A DNA stretch of 64,000 nucleotides from Thysanoteuthis rhombus (GCA_963457665.1 OY735224.1:40166329-40230328); one strand, 5' to 3'. Shown: positions 22,737 through 35,496, numbered from the stretch's first letter. Translations and numbers: made by a program. The notes: generated from the sequence alone by a model not told the origin.

Positions 22737-23666
22737 ATTTATGTGAGGTACGGATATATAATCGTATATCAACCAATACAATGATATGATAGATCTATCT
22801 ATCTCATTTATTGGAAACTTGATATGAGGTACAAACGAAATTCCTTTTTGATTAAAAACTTTTTCTTTCTTATTGTATGATTTCTTTTCTTTCATTTTAT
22901 TACACAGATCTTGTGATGGAATCCATTTTTCACAGTCTGTCTTTCTGAGAAAACTTGTGAGTGTGACAAGACATTTATCATCTTGATTCTCAAAGAGGAA
23001 CAAGTTCGCTTTAATGTGTTATTCAATAAGGAAAATATTCTCTTGACTGCAGCTGAAGGGTTGGGCCATGAAAGGTGATTCAACATCAAAAAAGATGACA
23101 AAGAAAATCATGAGATCAACCAGAAATTTATCATAAAATACAAAGTGACATTTTGTCAGAAGATATTTCAAAAGTACCAAATAATTCATGAGTGGTACCA
23201 AAATACTACCGATGGTTGAAAGCAATTTTCCTTCTAACTTTTTGTTATAAAAGGGCACAAAACTCTCATGTTGCATAAATTTTTTTCTTGTAACAATTTT
23301 TCATGAAATTTTCAAAAATATCCAAACTCTAAAATATTGGATCATCCTACAGAAAAGTCCAAAGTGAGATGAACAAAATTTGAAAATTGAATCCAAATTT
23401 TTTAATCAAAACCTTAATCTATCAATAGAATTCAAAATCTTTTGTGCACAGGTTAATTTCCATTGTGTGCTGGTTGCACAGCTTGGAGGGAACTATGATT
23501 GAAAGTACCAAATTTGTTATGAATGTACCAACTCTGACAGCCCCACTTGTGTGCAATTAAATCTAAAGGGCTCAGTATTGAAGTCTGAAATTTTTAGTTT
23601 AATCCTAGTTAAAGGAAGGTAAATTACCACAAATAAAAATAATTATGATATCCATACCTTGGATAA

Positions 23667-23905
23667 ATAAATCACCATAGTGTGTACTAGAACTATTATC
23701 TAAAATTATCTATAAAAAAAAAGGATCATATATCTGAAATTATCTATAAAAAATATACCAGTCTAAGATTTGGGTATTGTTGGTTCAAAATGACTATTGA
23801 GACCCAAAAACATTTTTGAAAAAAAACAAAATTTTTAGATGTTGCCAAGTAGTGTACACATGCAAATTTCCATGGTTGTAGCCTCCAAAATGTGCCATTT
23901 TTGCT
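23667..23905 (-). mobile_element. Family B element, truncated at the left end of the element
   Basis: The terminus taaatcaccatag is at 23667-23680. A 24-base ctgaaattatctataaaaaa-type block is duplicated inside it (about 23701-23755). ggttgtagcctccaaaatgt is at the far side. Confidence 0.7.
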
Positions 23906-23909
23906 GTAT

Positions 23910-24425
23910 AACAGTAATGAACAAACACTTATACAAATATATCAATAAACGAACGTACAGAAACTGAATCATTATAACATAGATATGAAACCTACATTGT
24001 GTGTGGTTTCACAAGAAAGCAAGAATCAAATTGACTTTTGACTATAACCAGTAACTAAAACAATTCTAGTAGGCCCCTAAAAGGCTGTATACATCTGCAA
24101 AATTAACATCTGTTAAATTATTTTAATGGTTAATCTTCAGTTGAACCAGTTCTTTTTTGAACTTCTGACTTTACCCATTGCCTAAAATAGTTCCAGTAGG
24201 CCCCTAATAAGCTGTATACGATGACCAAAGTCATATTATGATATCATAAAATTTGTTGCTACCCCCTCATTCATTGTTATAAAAGCAATTTATTATTCTT
24301 CGGTCATAATCTAACAGTAAATGAACATAGAAACAAATAAAGACCCCTAAATTGTCAAAAATCGCAATGTATTTAAATCGGGTTTTACATTGTTTATTGA
24401 GAAAAACAAGAATCATAACTACAAC
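23910..24425. other. Duplicated short block, otherwise unassigned
   Basis: aattctagtaggcccctaaa with ggctgtatac at about 24062, and agttccagtaggcccctaat with aagctgtatac at about 24188, are two copies of a short unit also seen near 7950 (aactaggccccaaataggtt). Confidence 0.5.
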
Positions 24426-24429
24426 AATG

Positions 24430-24610
24430 CATTCACCATCTGTGGTAGTAGTAGCAGGGGAAAAGGGGAGGGGCAAGTAGTCAATTGGGTCCATTGATTC
24501 TTATACTTGTAAAATATTATGGAAATATTCTGCAAGTAGTATTTTCAATAAAAATTGTGAATGGTCATTTTTTTGTATCTTGTGGCCATTTTTTCAGAAA
24601 CGGAACATCC
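24430..24610 (+). repeat. Interspersed repeat, matches 6880-7100
   Basis: ccatctgtggtagtagtagc, ggcaagtagtca, attctgcaagtagtattttc. It lacks the 3' portion of the other copy. Confidence 0.65.
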
Positions 24611-24844
24611 AGTTTTTTTTATTCAACTTCTGTGAAAGTCACAAAATAAAGCATCAACCATAAAGGACCTGCTCCGGAAGATTTCTAAATCTAAATTTAG
24701 ATATTTTTAATGCGTTGGTTTTCTCCTGAGTCATCTGACGTATGTTTTCACTTTTTTTTCAAGTGCAGAAATACAGACCTTAGAACTTCTCTTATGAAAT
24801 GATTTGCAGTTTGTAAAAAAAAATAAACTGAATAGATTTCACTT

Positions 24845-24960
24845 GATGTCATACCTTTTAATGACATCACACCTCTTCCTTCCTTCCTTCCTATTTCTGT
24901 TGTTTAATGTAACTGAGACCGATCTCCAGGCCAAATGACTGAAAAGTGTCTAATTGACAT
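24845..24960 (+). repeat. Interspersed repeat, matches 165-290
   Basis: ccttttaatgacatcacacc followed by (cttc)n and gtttaatgtaactgag. Confidence 0.6.
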
Positions 24961-25214
24961 GTGTGGACCATTCTAAAAATCATTTTTAAAAAAATAGATT
25001 AGTAAAATGTAGCAAAAACAAAATTCATTCTGAAAACATCAGTGAATTAGCAATGAGACACTTGCACAAGAAGCAGCCGAAAGAATATATTTTGGAATGA
25101 GATGAGAGGAAAAACTAAAGTTTAGTTACATAATTATTCTTTAAAAAAAGATTTTCAAATATTTCTGTGATCCCCTATGAATCTTTACCCCTGGAGGCTC
25201 CTGACCATGGATGC

Positions 25215-25660
25215 CAGCAGCCACTTTTCAAGGTAGGGGCAAAAGCATATATTTCAGGAGAAGGGACAAAAAGGTATATACAAAATATATTTTAGTGGCA
25301 ACCCTGTTACTTGATAGATATTCCACTCTTGTTGCAATAGCCACAATCTGCAGTACAAGCAAGTATGACCCACCGTATGTTCCAGATGTCAGATGGGGCA
25401 ATTGACCATTGACCATAATGAATGAACTGACCCCAAGGTGACACAAGCACCTGCGAATAATAATACAGCCTTTTAAATTGGAACATTAAGTTGAAGGTTA
25501 CATAAAACAATTGCACTACACCATTATCCTTCATTGACTTTAAGATACCAACTTTCAAACCCCTTGCACTCGGCAACAAGGCCCGATCTAAGGAAGGCAA
25601 ATGTCCATTTGTCCCCACTAGTGGCCGTCCATGGTCTCGACCTCTAATTTGAGAAGCCCT
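25215..25660 (+). repeat. Interspersed repeat, pair with 29875-30120
   Basis: Shared blocks are aggggcaaaagcatatattt, gtggcaaccctgttac, acattaagttgaaggttaca, caccattatccttcattgac and ccgatctaaggaaggcaaat. The 3' edge tttgagaagccctgg resembles a hAT-type end. Confidence 0.65.
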
Positions 25661-26089
25661 GGTCTCTATCATCCATTACTGTTCTTGATCTATTACATAA
25701 CATCCAAGCCAAATAACTTGACACTGATATGACTAAATGTCATACAAAGTAGTAGTTCAATCAATGTAGCCGTTGTTATTCAAAATACCTTGACTTGTAT
25801 TCATGAAATGTGGATCGTCTCTGTTGTCAGTAAATGAAAGGCTTCCAAACAACTTATGCTTTTATCAAGCCTCTAAAACATTCTATATTGTCACACTTGA
25901 GAGAATCAGAATTGCCCAATGTCATCATTACAAACCTGTCTGTCAAAACCCGATTTGTAAAAACTGGTTCCGTAAACCAACAACATCTGATTTGACAAAG
26001 AAGATTCGGTAGGTTCTTAGTTTCTGTGTGTAAAATAGAGATAACTCCTGTTAGCCTTAAAATTAACTAAGGATTAGTGGAACTCTTCA

Positions 26090-26230
26090 ATGAATTGGAC
26101 TTGAAAGAATGGAACTCATTTGTGGATAGGATGAAGAAAATTTTTCAAATTACCTATACATACAAGGGAAATAACTTCAATTAGAAGTTTTTCCTTTAAT
26201 CAAAATTTCAAATCTTTTTATGAATTTGAG
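26090..26230 (+). repeat. Short repeat with half of the AAGGGA..TAACT palindrome
   Basis: Contains caagggaaataacttcaatt. It is flanked by sequence resembling 11700-11850 (gtggaactcttcaatga versus gtggaacccttcaatga). Confidence 0.5.
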
Positions 26231-26324
26231 AGTTTACTTGTATTTATAAAATGAATTGACCAGATCAAGTTTCAGTTTTGGTGATTCTTTCTGCTAACCC
26301 TGATGTGACTTGAATAGTTGTAAT

Positions 26325-26690
26325 TGTATTAGAAACTGTCATCAAAACTGTAAACATAGGTTTCTTCAGTTTCCCAGTTGTCTGGTTAACTATGTATATA
26401 CATACCATGCACACAAGCCATACTAATGGAGCTAGAGGACTGAAAATTTCAACATTTATTCCTTTATTATGCCTACAAAAGACATTTCTTTTAATTTTTA
26501 AAAAAATTCAGGTTTTATGGGGGGGGGGCAATTTGTAATGTAAGTTTATGCTATTGATCACTGCCCAACAAAAAGTGAGAGAAGTAACTTATTCATTGAT
26601 TATCCCCCTTTAATTTTTTCAGCTGATCACCCACAACACAGCATATTGCCAAAAGACATTGGTTAAGTGAGGATTTCTATCCAGGCCTGT
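26325..26690 (+). mobile_element. Family A element
   Basis: Begins ttagaaactgtcatcaaaac (a clean terminus), includes taatggagctagaggactga, and ends with a damaged gtgaggatttctatccaggc. Confidence 0.82.
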
Positions 26691-27139
26691 TTTTATGTAA
26701 TGTTTACTCATGCAATTATTGGTTTTATGTCTTTTTCAAACCAAATTGGGAAGTAAGATTATGCAATGCCAATCTTTTGGTGGTGCATTTCAAAGGATGT
26801 GTGCAAGGGAATTGAAGACCTTATACAACCAAGAGTTGAACTCTTATTGTAATTCATGAGGCCAACAAGTTGACTTTGGAACAGTCTTGTCAACCAATGC
26901 GCCCTCAAATCTTTCCGTAGCCAGTAACCAAAGAGACTTTGAGCAACTGAAAAACTGGAGAGGACAGAAAATATTTTTACTTTTGAGATTCTTTTTGATA
27001 TTCTAACCAAAAGATAATGAAACAAAAGGTCACTTACCTGAAACATGAAGAATACAATAAAAGAAATGATTTATTTGGTATATTGAATTTTCTTTATCAT
27101 TTATTCATTATGATTTATTCTGATGTATACTATAAAATT

Positions 27140-27325
27140 TCACTATGCATCAGGGGTGTAGCTGGAGATTTGGAGTCCATTGGGCTTGGCCCCTCCTACA
27201 TAAAGTCAGATTTATTATTATATAATGATGGTAGAAATGCAGTCAGTTGACTTCTATTCATAAATTGTTGAGGGTCTCCCCTCTATTGGATTTTAAATCC
27301 CTCCTCCCACAGCTATACGCCTGTG
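27140..27325. mobile_element. Short MITE with inverted ends
   Basis: ctatgcatcaggggtgtagc with tgg at the left and the complement ctatgcacaggcgtatagct with gtgg from the right form inverted repeats of about 20 bases. The element is about 185 bp, resembling hAT-type CAGGGGTGTAGC ends. Confidence 0.6.
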
Positions 27326-27329
27326 CATA

Positions 27330-28540
27330 GCGTAATTTTTTCTTGTGCGCAGCTGCAGAGCTTAGAGGGAACACTGTTGTTGCTTGATGAAGATTGCATT
27401 GATAAGAATTGAAAGAATGTCCTTGCACATGAACGAAATATCATCACCCCTTAAATTCAGAGAGACAATTGCTTTGCTGTTGTCTACATGACATTGTTAT
27501 TTGACAGTGAAATGTGACTGAGAAAAATGCTATGGAAATTTTCAATGCCACTAAAACATAAGTTGACAAACTAGTTCAAGTACAATCAGGATGAGTCATT
27601 GATAGTCTATGGAATTACTTAGTAAAAGGATTGAAATTGTAGCTTTGAGACTCTCATGGGAAAACATTTCTTTTGAAATAGGATCATGGTAATAGGGATT
27701 TCTTTATTCTGATTTTGTGCTCATCCAAGATTGGAAATAAATTCATCATAACCGATAGAAGTGTTTATCAATTACAGTCCTGTACCTGGGGGAAAATGTT
27801 TGGACAAAAGAGTAACTTTGGAAGGGCCAAATTTTAATTGCTGATCTGGTTTTAGAAATTCTGCAATTTGATGAAATGCCAAATAATTGCATAATTCATT
27901 TCTTGTTACAGGCTTGAATTATGGTGGAGTCAACAAATACATTCAACTCTTTTAGCTGTGTTTTTTCAAGAGGTTTATTGTTTTATCCAGTGGGATGGGG
28001 ATGAATTATTTCATTAGGGGTAATCTTGTTTTACCAGGGGGCTATTTGTTTTATCAGAGGGGAGAGAGATTTGATCTTTTACCAATCAACAAAGAAGAAT
28101 TTTCTAATACAATATATCACCAACCATGGACTATGGAATGAGAACAGTCTACACCCACCAATTGAATGAAGGGTTTGATTTGAAATTCTAAAAACATTAT
28201 TGTATACAGCTTACTCTTGAAGTAGGCCAAAAGGTAGGTCTGTCTCATAACATGGGCACATTGGGTAGTTGGCCAAGGGACTCATAATTTTAGTGGCCCT
28301 GAAATTCAATTTCAAAAATGAATACTTAATTTTTATGTGTCAAGGGCAAGGGGAGTTAGAGCCCTAGAACATTGCTTTGTCTAGGGGCTCAAATATTCTT
28401 GAGATAGCTCTGCCAAATCAAGATCAGGACATTAGTTTGAGTAAATAGTTGTAAAATGATATTTCCTCATCTCAGAAATTCAGACAAAAATTGAATGAGA
28501 TTATTTTTCTCACATCTAATATCCAACCTTTCCTTAAATC
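27330..28540. other. No recognisable feature
   Basis: Short direct repetition of ttttatccagtggg, ttttaccagggggctatttg and ttttatcagaggggagag at 27980-28070. Otherwise unassigned. Confidence 0.45.
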
Positions 28541-28544
28541 TGAG

Positions 28545-28760
28545 ATAAGGGGGTGTGGATAGCCCAATGGTTAATGGTACAGAAAACAGAATCGGTGAAC
28601 AGAGTTCAAACTCTGGCTAGGATAGTTAGTGTTTACTTCAAATTAATGCCCTTGGAAAAAGCATGAATCCCCCTCTCCTCTCAGTTATGAGTAAATAACA
28701 GGGCAGTAAGAGTTTATGAAATACATATCATTTAATTTCACCTTTATTGATCTTTTTTTT
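28545..28760 (+). mobile_element. tRNA-derived SINE, family D, short copy
   Basis: tagcccaatggttaatgg (A-box-like), gagttcaaactctggc (B-box-like), then attaatgcccttggaaaaag and catgaatcc, matching 20198 and 63410. Confidence 0.75.
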
Positions 28761-28769
28761 ATCCATTTG

Positions 28770-29870
28770 TAAATGAATAAATCAAGAAGGGGTGTCCAAA
28801 TGTGCAGATTTTGAACGTTGGGGACAAGGCTAAATGCTAGATGAAGGTGTGGCTGCATGGTTTTACTTTATGCACCAAACGCCTTCAGTAAATATTTGTA
28901 TAATTTTTGCTATGTACGCATAAAAATATCATTTTACAATTCTTATAGATAGAGAAATTTGACATTTGATAAAGAAGTTTTTATAAAGCAATATAATGTT
29001 GCATTTTATTTGAGAAACTTACTCAAATGGACACACTAGTAATTATTTTCACTGTGCAATTATTTCTGTTACGGTTTTCCCACCGAAATAGAAAGATCAC
29101 TAAGATAAAATGCCAAATTTGTTTTCAAGTTTAATGCCAAGCGTATTGTGAAGTTTACATCGAAAGAAGAGTCAAAAAACATAAATAAAAATATCATTTT
29201 ATTAAGAATAATCAAAATAGCAATTTCTGACATTTAGATGCCATCCAAAACATTTAAAATCTAGATTTAATAGTTGATTTTAATTACTTTTCTATAATTA
29301 TAACTTACCGCATCCAAGCAAAGCGATTTTGTGTGAAAATTTGAATTGTCAACTTTGAGACCTGCTGTTGATCTCAAATTAATGCATTTTTGTAGGAACA
29401 TTTAAATCATCAGCTATGATATCTGTTCGTGATCTCAAGCTGAAAAAACGTAGAGTTTTCAATCGTACTCATGACGTTATAGAGGAAGACAATTTTTGAG
29501 CTCATCTCTTACGGAGTCAACCATAAACCTGAGCTACCGCTCAGAATTAAGTCTCTTCCTTTTTTTGTTATAGAATTTGATGCTGTTACCGTCCAGGTGC
29601 CATGTAGTGCCTGTTGCATCATTCACAATAAATAAATAGATCAGGATTGAACTGATACAATTTTTTTCCTGCTTGATATTGAAACAAGATATAAAGTTTG
29701 AAATTGGACACACTCTCTGGTTGACAGAGTGGGAAGTGCACACATGACTTCACATGCTTTGTAAGTCAACAAAAATGTGTTTCCTTCTACTTTTGTATAA
29801 TTGCAGCCAATGGTTTGAAACTTGTTTACCGATACAATAAAAGGTTGGGTATACGTAGGTGCATGGGCAT
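28770..29870. other. No recognisable feature
   Basis: A repeated pair ttgatctcaaattaatgc and cgtgatctcaagctg at about 29372-29440 is the only structure noticed. Confidence 0.45.
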
Positions 29871-29874
29871 CCGC

Positions 29875-30120
29875 TTCCACTTCCCCAAATAGGGGCAAAG
29901 GTTATATTTCAAAGGGAAAGCGGGGCAAAAGGGCATAATCAGAATATATCTTCATGGCAACCCTGTTACCAGCAATGAATAGTACAATCTTTTTATATGG
30001 GAGCATTAAGTTGGGTTTACATAAAACCATCATACAGCACCATTATCCCTTACTGACTAAAAGGTCACCCTAGGTCTGATCTAAGGAGAGAAAATGCCCC
30101 GTTTAACCCCCCCCCCGCTT
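29875..30120 (+). repeat. Interspersed repeat, pair with 25215-25660
   Basis: aggggcaaaggttatatttc, catggcaaccctgttacc, gcattaagttgggtttacat, ccattatcccttactgac. Confidence 0.65.
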
Positions 30121-30408
30121 CCTTAGCAGATAACCATGTGTTGATGCATAGATAAGTCTGGAGCCTAATAATGAATAAAAAAGACATTTATTTTAACACA
30201 ACAAATATCTATTTTTAAACATAATCTCCTTCCTTGTCAATGATACTGTGATATTTATATGGTTGGAATGTGAAAACCTTAGCGCAAAAAATTGTTTTGA
30301 ATAGTTACAATGATTTATTATTGATCACTGCTATCCACAACAGACCAGTTTGATCACTGTTGTTAGATTTAGGTTATTCATGCATTCTTATATTTATATG
30401 TATGTTTG

Positions 30409-30660
30409 TATGATTATAAATTGTGTTATATTATATTGAAACTCTTGTTTGAAATGATTTCCCGTTATTACACTGTGAATGAACCATTTGGCCTAGACAA
30501 CATAAATAAAATGAACAATTAAAGAAAATGAGGCGGCTGCAGGAATTTTCTGTAATTGTTCATTCTATTTACATTGTCTAGACCAAGTGATACATTGACC
30601 GTTTAATAAAGGAAGATCATTTCAAATAGAGTTTCAATATAACACAGTTTATAATCATGC
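30409..30660. mobile_element. Fold-back element, arms about 120 bp
   Basis: The left arm from tgattataaattgtgttata to aacaattaaagaaaat pairs with the right arm from attttctgtaattgttcatt to aacacagtttataatca. The loop is only about 15 bases (gaggcggctgcagg). Its outer end matches tccgacagaatgattataaa found in the centre of the 20641 element. Confidence 0.8.
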
Positions 30661-30817
30661 TGTCGGATCATATATATCCATTTCTTTATCACAGTATCTA
30701 TGAATTTATCTATTCAGACTTTGCCCCGAGCAATAACCACCTATTGTAGAAACCTGAAATTTTACACACACATCTCTCTCAATGAGTATGGAAAACGTTT
30801 TTTTAATTTTTTGACCC

Positions 30818-30915
30818 CCAACCCCCATAGCTTTTTATTAGGAGGTTCAATTTACAATGAAAGTTTATGCCAAATCGGTTCCTTAGTTTGTGTCTCTTAG
30901 TATTTTCATCAGGAT
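30818..30915 (+). mobile_element. Family A internal fragment
   Basis: ggaggttcaatttacaatga, then aagtttatgccaaatcggtt and ccttagtttgtgtct. Confidence 0.65.
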
Positions 30916-31374
30916 AACCTGATTTTACCACAACTACTGCTTAATTTATCAGATAAAAAGCTGCATATTACGGGTGGCACTGATTCATAATTTCTCTTGG
31001 AATACTAGAGCTGTTTGGTAAGCAAGCCAAATCTTACAAAAAAGCTCACTTTATCTGCAAAACTATGGGAGAAAGAGAGAATAAAAGTGAAACTTACAGA
31101 GTATCCCAATCAGAGATATTGTCAAACTCTACTACAAAATGAATAATCATACATATAATAGCCAGATTCTGTCTGTTGTACTTGAATTAATTCCTGACCA
31201 CTGACAATCCCTTTCTTCCTGATTTTCAATCACAACACGCAGACTAGGTGCCAAAATTTGCAAAACCAAATATTTGGTAATTCTGCAATTTAGCCTCACA
31301 TTAGAACTACACATCCTAGTAGTTGAAAGTTCACACATTCTTGAACATAAAACAGGTTTTTTTTACTAAAAATA

Positions 31375-31745
31375 TGGCCCAAAATCAGCAGATCAACTCG
31401 TACTCAGGTCAGTCAAAAATGGCCAATACTTTTGCCTCTATGAATACAGCATCAATAGATACAATGCATATGAATGAGTGATGATGCCTGCTTTTTTATG
31501 AAATTTTATGTGAATAGTGTATGGTGCATTTTGTGTATTATCCATTTAAAATCATTTTCCAGGTAGATTCAACATCACTGATGAGAATTTCAGTTCTACA
31601 ACCTGAAAACAATGACTGATCTGTTGTAGATGAAAGGAGTTCATGCTTTGGTGACAGCTAATTAAGTGCCATAAATGGTAATTTCATCAGAAGGGGTTAT
31701 CTCTCATGAGCAAAATAATGGACTTGATTATATTCAAAAATATAT
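31375..31745 (+). repeat. Interspersed repeat, pair with 12655-13070
   Basis: tactcaggtcagtcaaaaat, ggccaatacttttgcctcta, aaatcattttccaggtagat, ttatctctcatgagc. Confidence 0.7.
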
Positions 31746-31749
31746 GCTC

Positions 31750-32355
31750 ATTTCTTTTTTTATACTCTATGAATGATAAAATGAGGGAATCTCAGTCAAC
31801 TTTACAAATAAATAGTTTAACTTATACAAAGTATTCAATTTACTACAACTGTAATGCTTAAAGAAAAGAAAACAAGGAACTGGTTTTATAAATTATTTTG
31901 GTGATATCTGTATTTTCAGGTAAATCTTTTAAAAATAATTTGCTAAAAACCTGCACCAGGGCCCCATTACTTACAACAGGAATTTTGGTGGCCATAGCTC
32001 TGGCTGTTCTTGAGTTTTGCTAACACGGATAGACAGACAGACATTTGGTGAATTATAACATGATTTGTGAATTTCTGTCTCGTGTATACATCGCTGAGTA
32101 AGAACAGAGATGTCAAAAGAAAAATCACTGCAGTCTAAAATTATGTAGACTAGCTGAACTTGTGGAAATTTTGTGGGTGTGGACGACTATGAATATCTGT
32201 TATTTCATGCCTCTGCTCTTGTACTTTTGCCTGTATATTCTCCTCTCCCTTATCCTATCCAGTCTTTGTTACCCCTCTATGTTTCTAGCTAAACGTTGCA
32301 TAAAGATGGATTACTTTCATTTGTAAAAATCTTCCAACCCTCTCCGTAAATTTTC
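31750..32355. other. No recognisable feature
   Basis: No repeat or coding signal placed. Confidence 0.5.
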
Positions 32356-32359
32356 TTTT

Positions 32360-32600
32360 CCCCCCTCTCCCTTCCATACATCTTTCTTTCCCTGCACTCT
32401 TTCTACCCTCTTACTAAACTACCTTTCTTTTCTCACCTCTCTCTTTCAACCCTCCAATCAAACTACCTAACTTTTCTCTCTGTCTCCTTTCTTCCTATTG
32501 TCTAATTAACTTAATCTTCTCATTTTGTTATTACTGAAAGCTTAAAATTCAAACACAGGACGAAACAAGCAGAATAATATTATAGATTCCTTGGCAAGTC
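32360..32600 (-). repeat. Pyrimidine-rich repeat, inverted relative of 13140-13340
   Basis: tctttctaccctcttactaa and ttactgaaagcttaaaattc mirror the blocks of the other copy. Confidence 0.55.
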
Positions 32601-33129
32601 GCAGGGTGGAGTGAGTGATGCTTGTTGCTAATAAGTGTAAAATTGTCATCAGTACTCCGTCAGACCCCTTCTAAAAATGTTCTTCGATTTTTATAAAAAA
32701 AAACTTTTTTTGACGGGTTCAATAACGTTTAGATTCAACAGAATCTAGATGTTTCTATGAGTTTTTTTTTTACTCTATTTCAGACGTTTTACAGTTGAAA
32801 ACACTGTGATGTCATAAATTGAATTCAGACAATATTTACTTTGATGGAATTTTTTTCACGACTCTTTTGATGCTACAGTTGTTCAATTATTGACAGTGAT
32901 GATGAGTTTTCCTTTTTTGGTTGTTTTTTTTACTTCCAGGCCAGTTTTCTATACTGACTGGACTGGTTCTTTACTTACTGCTCTTCTGTATTTATTGTAT
33001 TTGGAGGAGTTAGTTGTGGAACTGTGTTGGCCAGAGACTTTTTGCAGATTTTGAGAAATCTTATGCCACCATTTAAATAACTCTAGTATGATTTGTCTTG
33101 ACCAACAAAGTTGGGAGAGGATATATTTA

Positions 33130-33600
33130 TTCACTTGTATCTGCCTGTTTGTCCATACAATACCTCCAAAAGTTCTCTATGAATTTCAATGAAATTTCCT
33201 GGAACTGTAGGCCATTGGGTAGGGGAGAATTTGTTAAAATCTTGTGCGGAGCAGATCTAGGAATTCCTTTTTGATTCAGAGGTATTTTTTTTCCATTTTA
33301 CCATGCATTTATATATTCATTCATGCTTTTCCACACAATATCTCCAAAAGTTCTTGATGAATTTCAATGAAATTTGGTGGAATGGTAGGCCATGGGCTTA
33401 GGAAGAATTGATTAAATTTAGGGGTGGATACAGGAATTTTTGCACAGTTGACTCACTAGCATCTTAGCTATATATGAGCTGATTTTCATTCAGTTTTTAG
33501 TGACAGTAGTGTAGGCAGAGATATGCACTCTCTGGATGCTATCTAGTTTCAAGTGCGTTTTGAACAACTCATGTGCTTCATAGATCAAATGCAGAGATGT
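33130..33600 (+). repeat. Family C repeat, two modules
   Basis: Modules at about 33160 (caatacctccaaaagttctc) and 33338 (caatatctccaaaagttctt) are 178 bases apart. Each is followed by gaatttcaatgaaatt and a gtaggccatgggc block. The 3' end gctgattttcattcagtttt and gagatatgcactctctggat agrees with 11040 and 17785. Confidence 0.75.
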
Positions 33601-33675
33601 TTTTTTTACCAAATTATATCTAGAGAAGTTTATTAACTCTTAGTTTCATAGGAAAAAAATTAGATTTTAATAAGG

Positions 33676-33714
33676 AGGGGCATAACTACTGATCAAAGTT
33701 ACCTCTTTTTCAAA
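33676..33714. repeat. Palindromic motif GGGGCATAACT..AGTTACCTC
   Basis: ggaggggcataactactgat then caaagttacctctttttc is an imperfect palindrome centred on tgatca. Related copies are at 35448, 40386, 26170 and 11822. Confidence 0.6.
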
Positions 33715-34029
33715 TTTAGGTAAAGTTTCTGATTTTTGTTTTCTGATATAATCTATCAACATAATAAACATATATGCAAATTTCTTCACTGTTGGCACTC
33801 ATACATCTCAGTAGTTGATTCACCTTCCTCTCATAAAATACCAACGAACTCTTGAGACTTCATGTCCGATCACCCTTTAAAACAGATTGTGTTGTGTTGA
33901 GACTTTAAAAAAAAATTGAAATTAGGACACTTGAATTATCAGGAATAATTCACCTTAGGCACTTTGGTGCTGATCCATACATAAATAACCTTTTCATTTC
34001 TGACAAGTATATGCTAGTAAGTGTAATAA

Positions 34030-34690
34030 AGATGGTTTCTTCTACAGGAGAGCTGAGGAGCTGAGAGGAGTGATTTTCAGCTCCTGATAATGCTAGATGA
34101 ACTAAATGAAGAAAGCAAGAAAGTAGGTCTCTATTATAAACTTCAGTAAAACAAATGTCATGCACAAATGTGTTGGAGACAAACACAATGATCAAAATTG
34201 AAATTGCAGAACTGGAGAAAGTAGACCACTACATCTACCTAGGATAACGAATCTCCATGAGACCCACAAAAGAAGAGGAAATCAAGTGAAGAATCACTCT
34301 AGGGTGGTAAGTTTTTGGTAGAGCAAGCCCAACCTTCAAGAACAAGAAAATCCCACTAGTCCTTAGAAAAAATGTATAAGACCAAGGAATCCTCTTGATA
34401 GACGCCTATGGAGTTGGAGCATGGAACTCATTCAAGAGACTGACCCTCAAACTGAGAATGATGCAACATGCAGATGAAAAAAATCAAGCTCAACATCACA
34501 TGGAGAGATCACAAGACAGCACAATATATTAGGGAGTAAAAAGGAGCCCGAGAGATCATAGAATCCATTAAAACCCAAGATAGCAATGGGCTGGTCATGT
34601 AGGAAGAATGGCAGGAAACCACTGGGCATCACAACTCACAATGTGGATTCCCAAAGATCACATGCAAAACCATGGACAGCAGAATGTAAG
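34030..34690 (+). mobile_element. RTE-like LINE fragment
   Basis: In shifting frames the plus strand reads SKKVGLYY then FSKTNVMHKC (reverse transcriptase S-KVGL-IN-KTKVM), then ELEKVDHYIYLG, IPLVLRKN, YGVGAWNSFKRLTLKLRMMQ, and AGHVGRMAGNHWASQLTMW then IPKDHMQN. 5' and 3' truncated and decayed; a family A copy begins directly after it. Confidence 0.85.
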
Positions 34691-34705
34691 GTGGCGATAC
34701 TTAGA

Positions 34706-34942
34706 AAAATGTCCCCTCTTATATAGATTTCAGTGGGGGGTTCAATTTGCTATCCAACTTCATGCTAAATTGATCCCTTAGTTTGTATCTGTTTTTTTTT
34801 TTTTAATTCAGACTTTTTCATTGATTGCTGCCAAACAAAATGTAAGAGAAGCAACTAATTCATTGATCACCCCTAAAAAAGCATGCTCTGAAAAGTGGTT
34901 GGTCATGTGAAAGTTTCTATTGAGAGACTAACCAGGCCTGTT
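34706..34942 (+). mobile_element. Family A element, truncated and deleted
   Basis: ggggggttcaatttgctatc, cattgattgctgccaaacaa, and the end agtttctattgagagactaa with ccaggcctg. Confidence 0.75.
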
Positions 34943-34974
34943 TTATAGATGTTTGTACGGCAGAATTTCCTTGA

Positions 34975-35280
34975 AATGAAATAAGGCTTACAGGACTTTC
35001 TCCTCTGTGAAAGGAAAACAAAAGTAAACACATAAATTATATCATTGCTTTGAATAAATCAAATTGTTAAATCTTTACTTATGTAGCATTTTCAACACCG
35101 AGTGGGGCAAGTGTGAAAAATGTACAAGGTTTGCATGGAAACGAAAATATTTGTTTCCTGTGGTTGAAATAGTATACATCACCAATTACATAGGAGTGAT
35201 GATCCTTGGTTCATTTGAAGGCTAACTGGAGTTATTTCTATTTCATGCATGGAAACCAGGAATCAACTTCTTTGTCAATT
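34975..35280 (+). repeat. Family E repeat, pair with 41130-41460
   Basis: cataaattatatcattgctt, aataaatcaaattgttaa, gaaggctaactggagttatt and accaggaatcaa follow the same order in the other copy. Confidence 0.6.
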
Positions 35281-35447
35281 CTCTAATTGGTAAATATTAA
35301 GCATGTTAAATTGACTTGCATTTTCTTTTAGCAAGCAAAATATGAACACTTCATGAAGACGTTGAATCACACATGGAAATGATGAGCTTGACAAACCATA
35401 GTTGGAGTCAAGATTTTTCTTAACTCTTAAATTCTAGTAAAAAAAGT

Positions 35448-35496
35448 AATTCAAGGAGAGTGACTTCTGATTATAGTTACCTCCCTTGTACTTTTT
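35448..35496. repeat. Palindromic motif AAGGAGAGTGACT..AGTTACCTCCCTT
   Basis: aaggagagtgacttctgatt then atagttacctcccttg. Confidence 0.6.
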
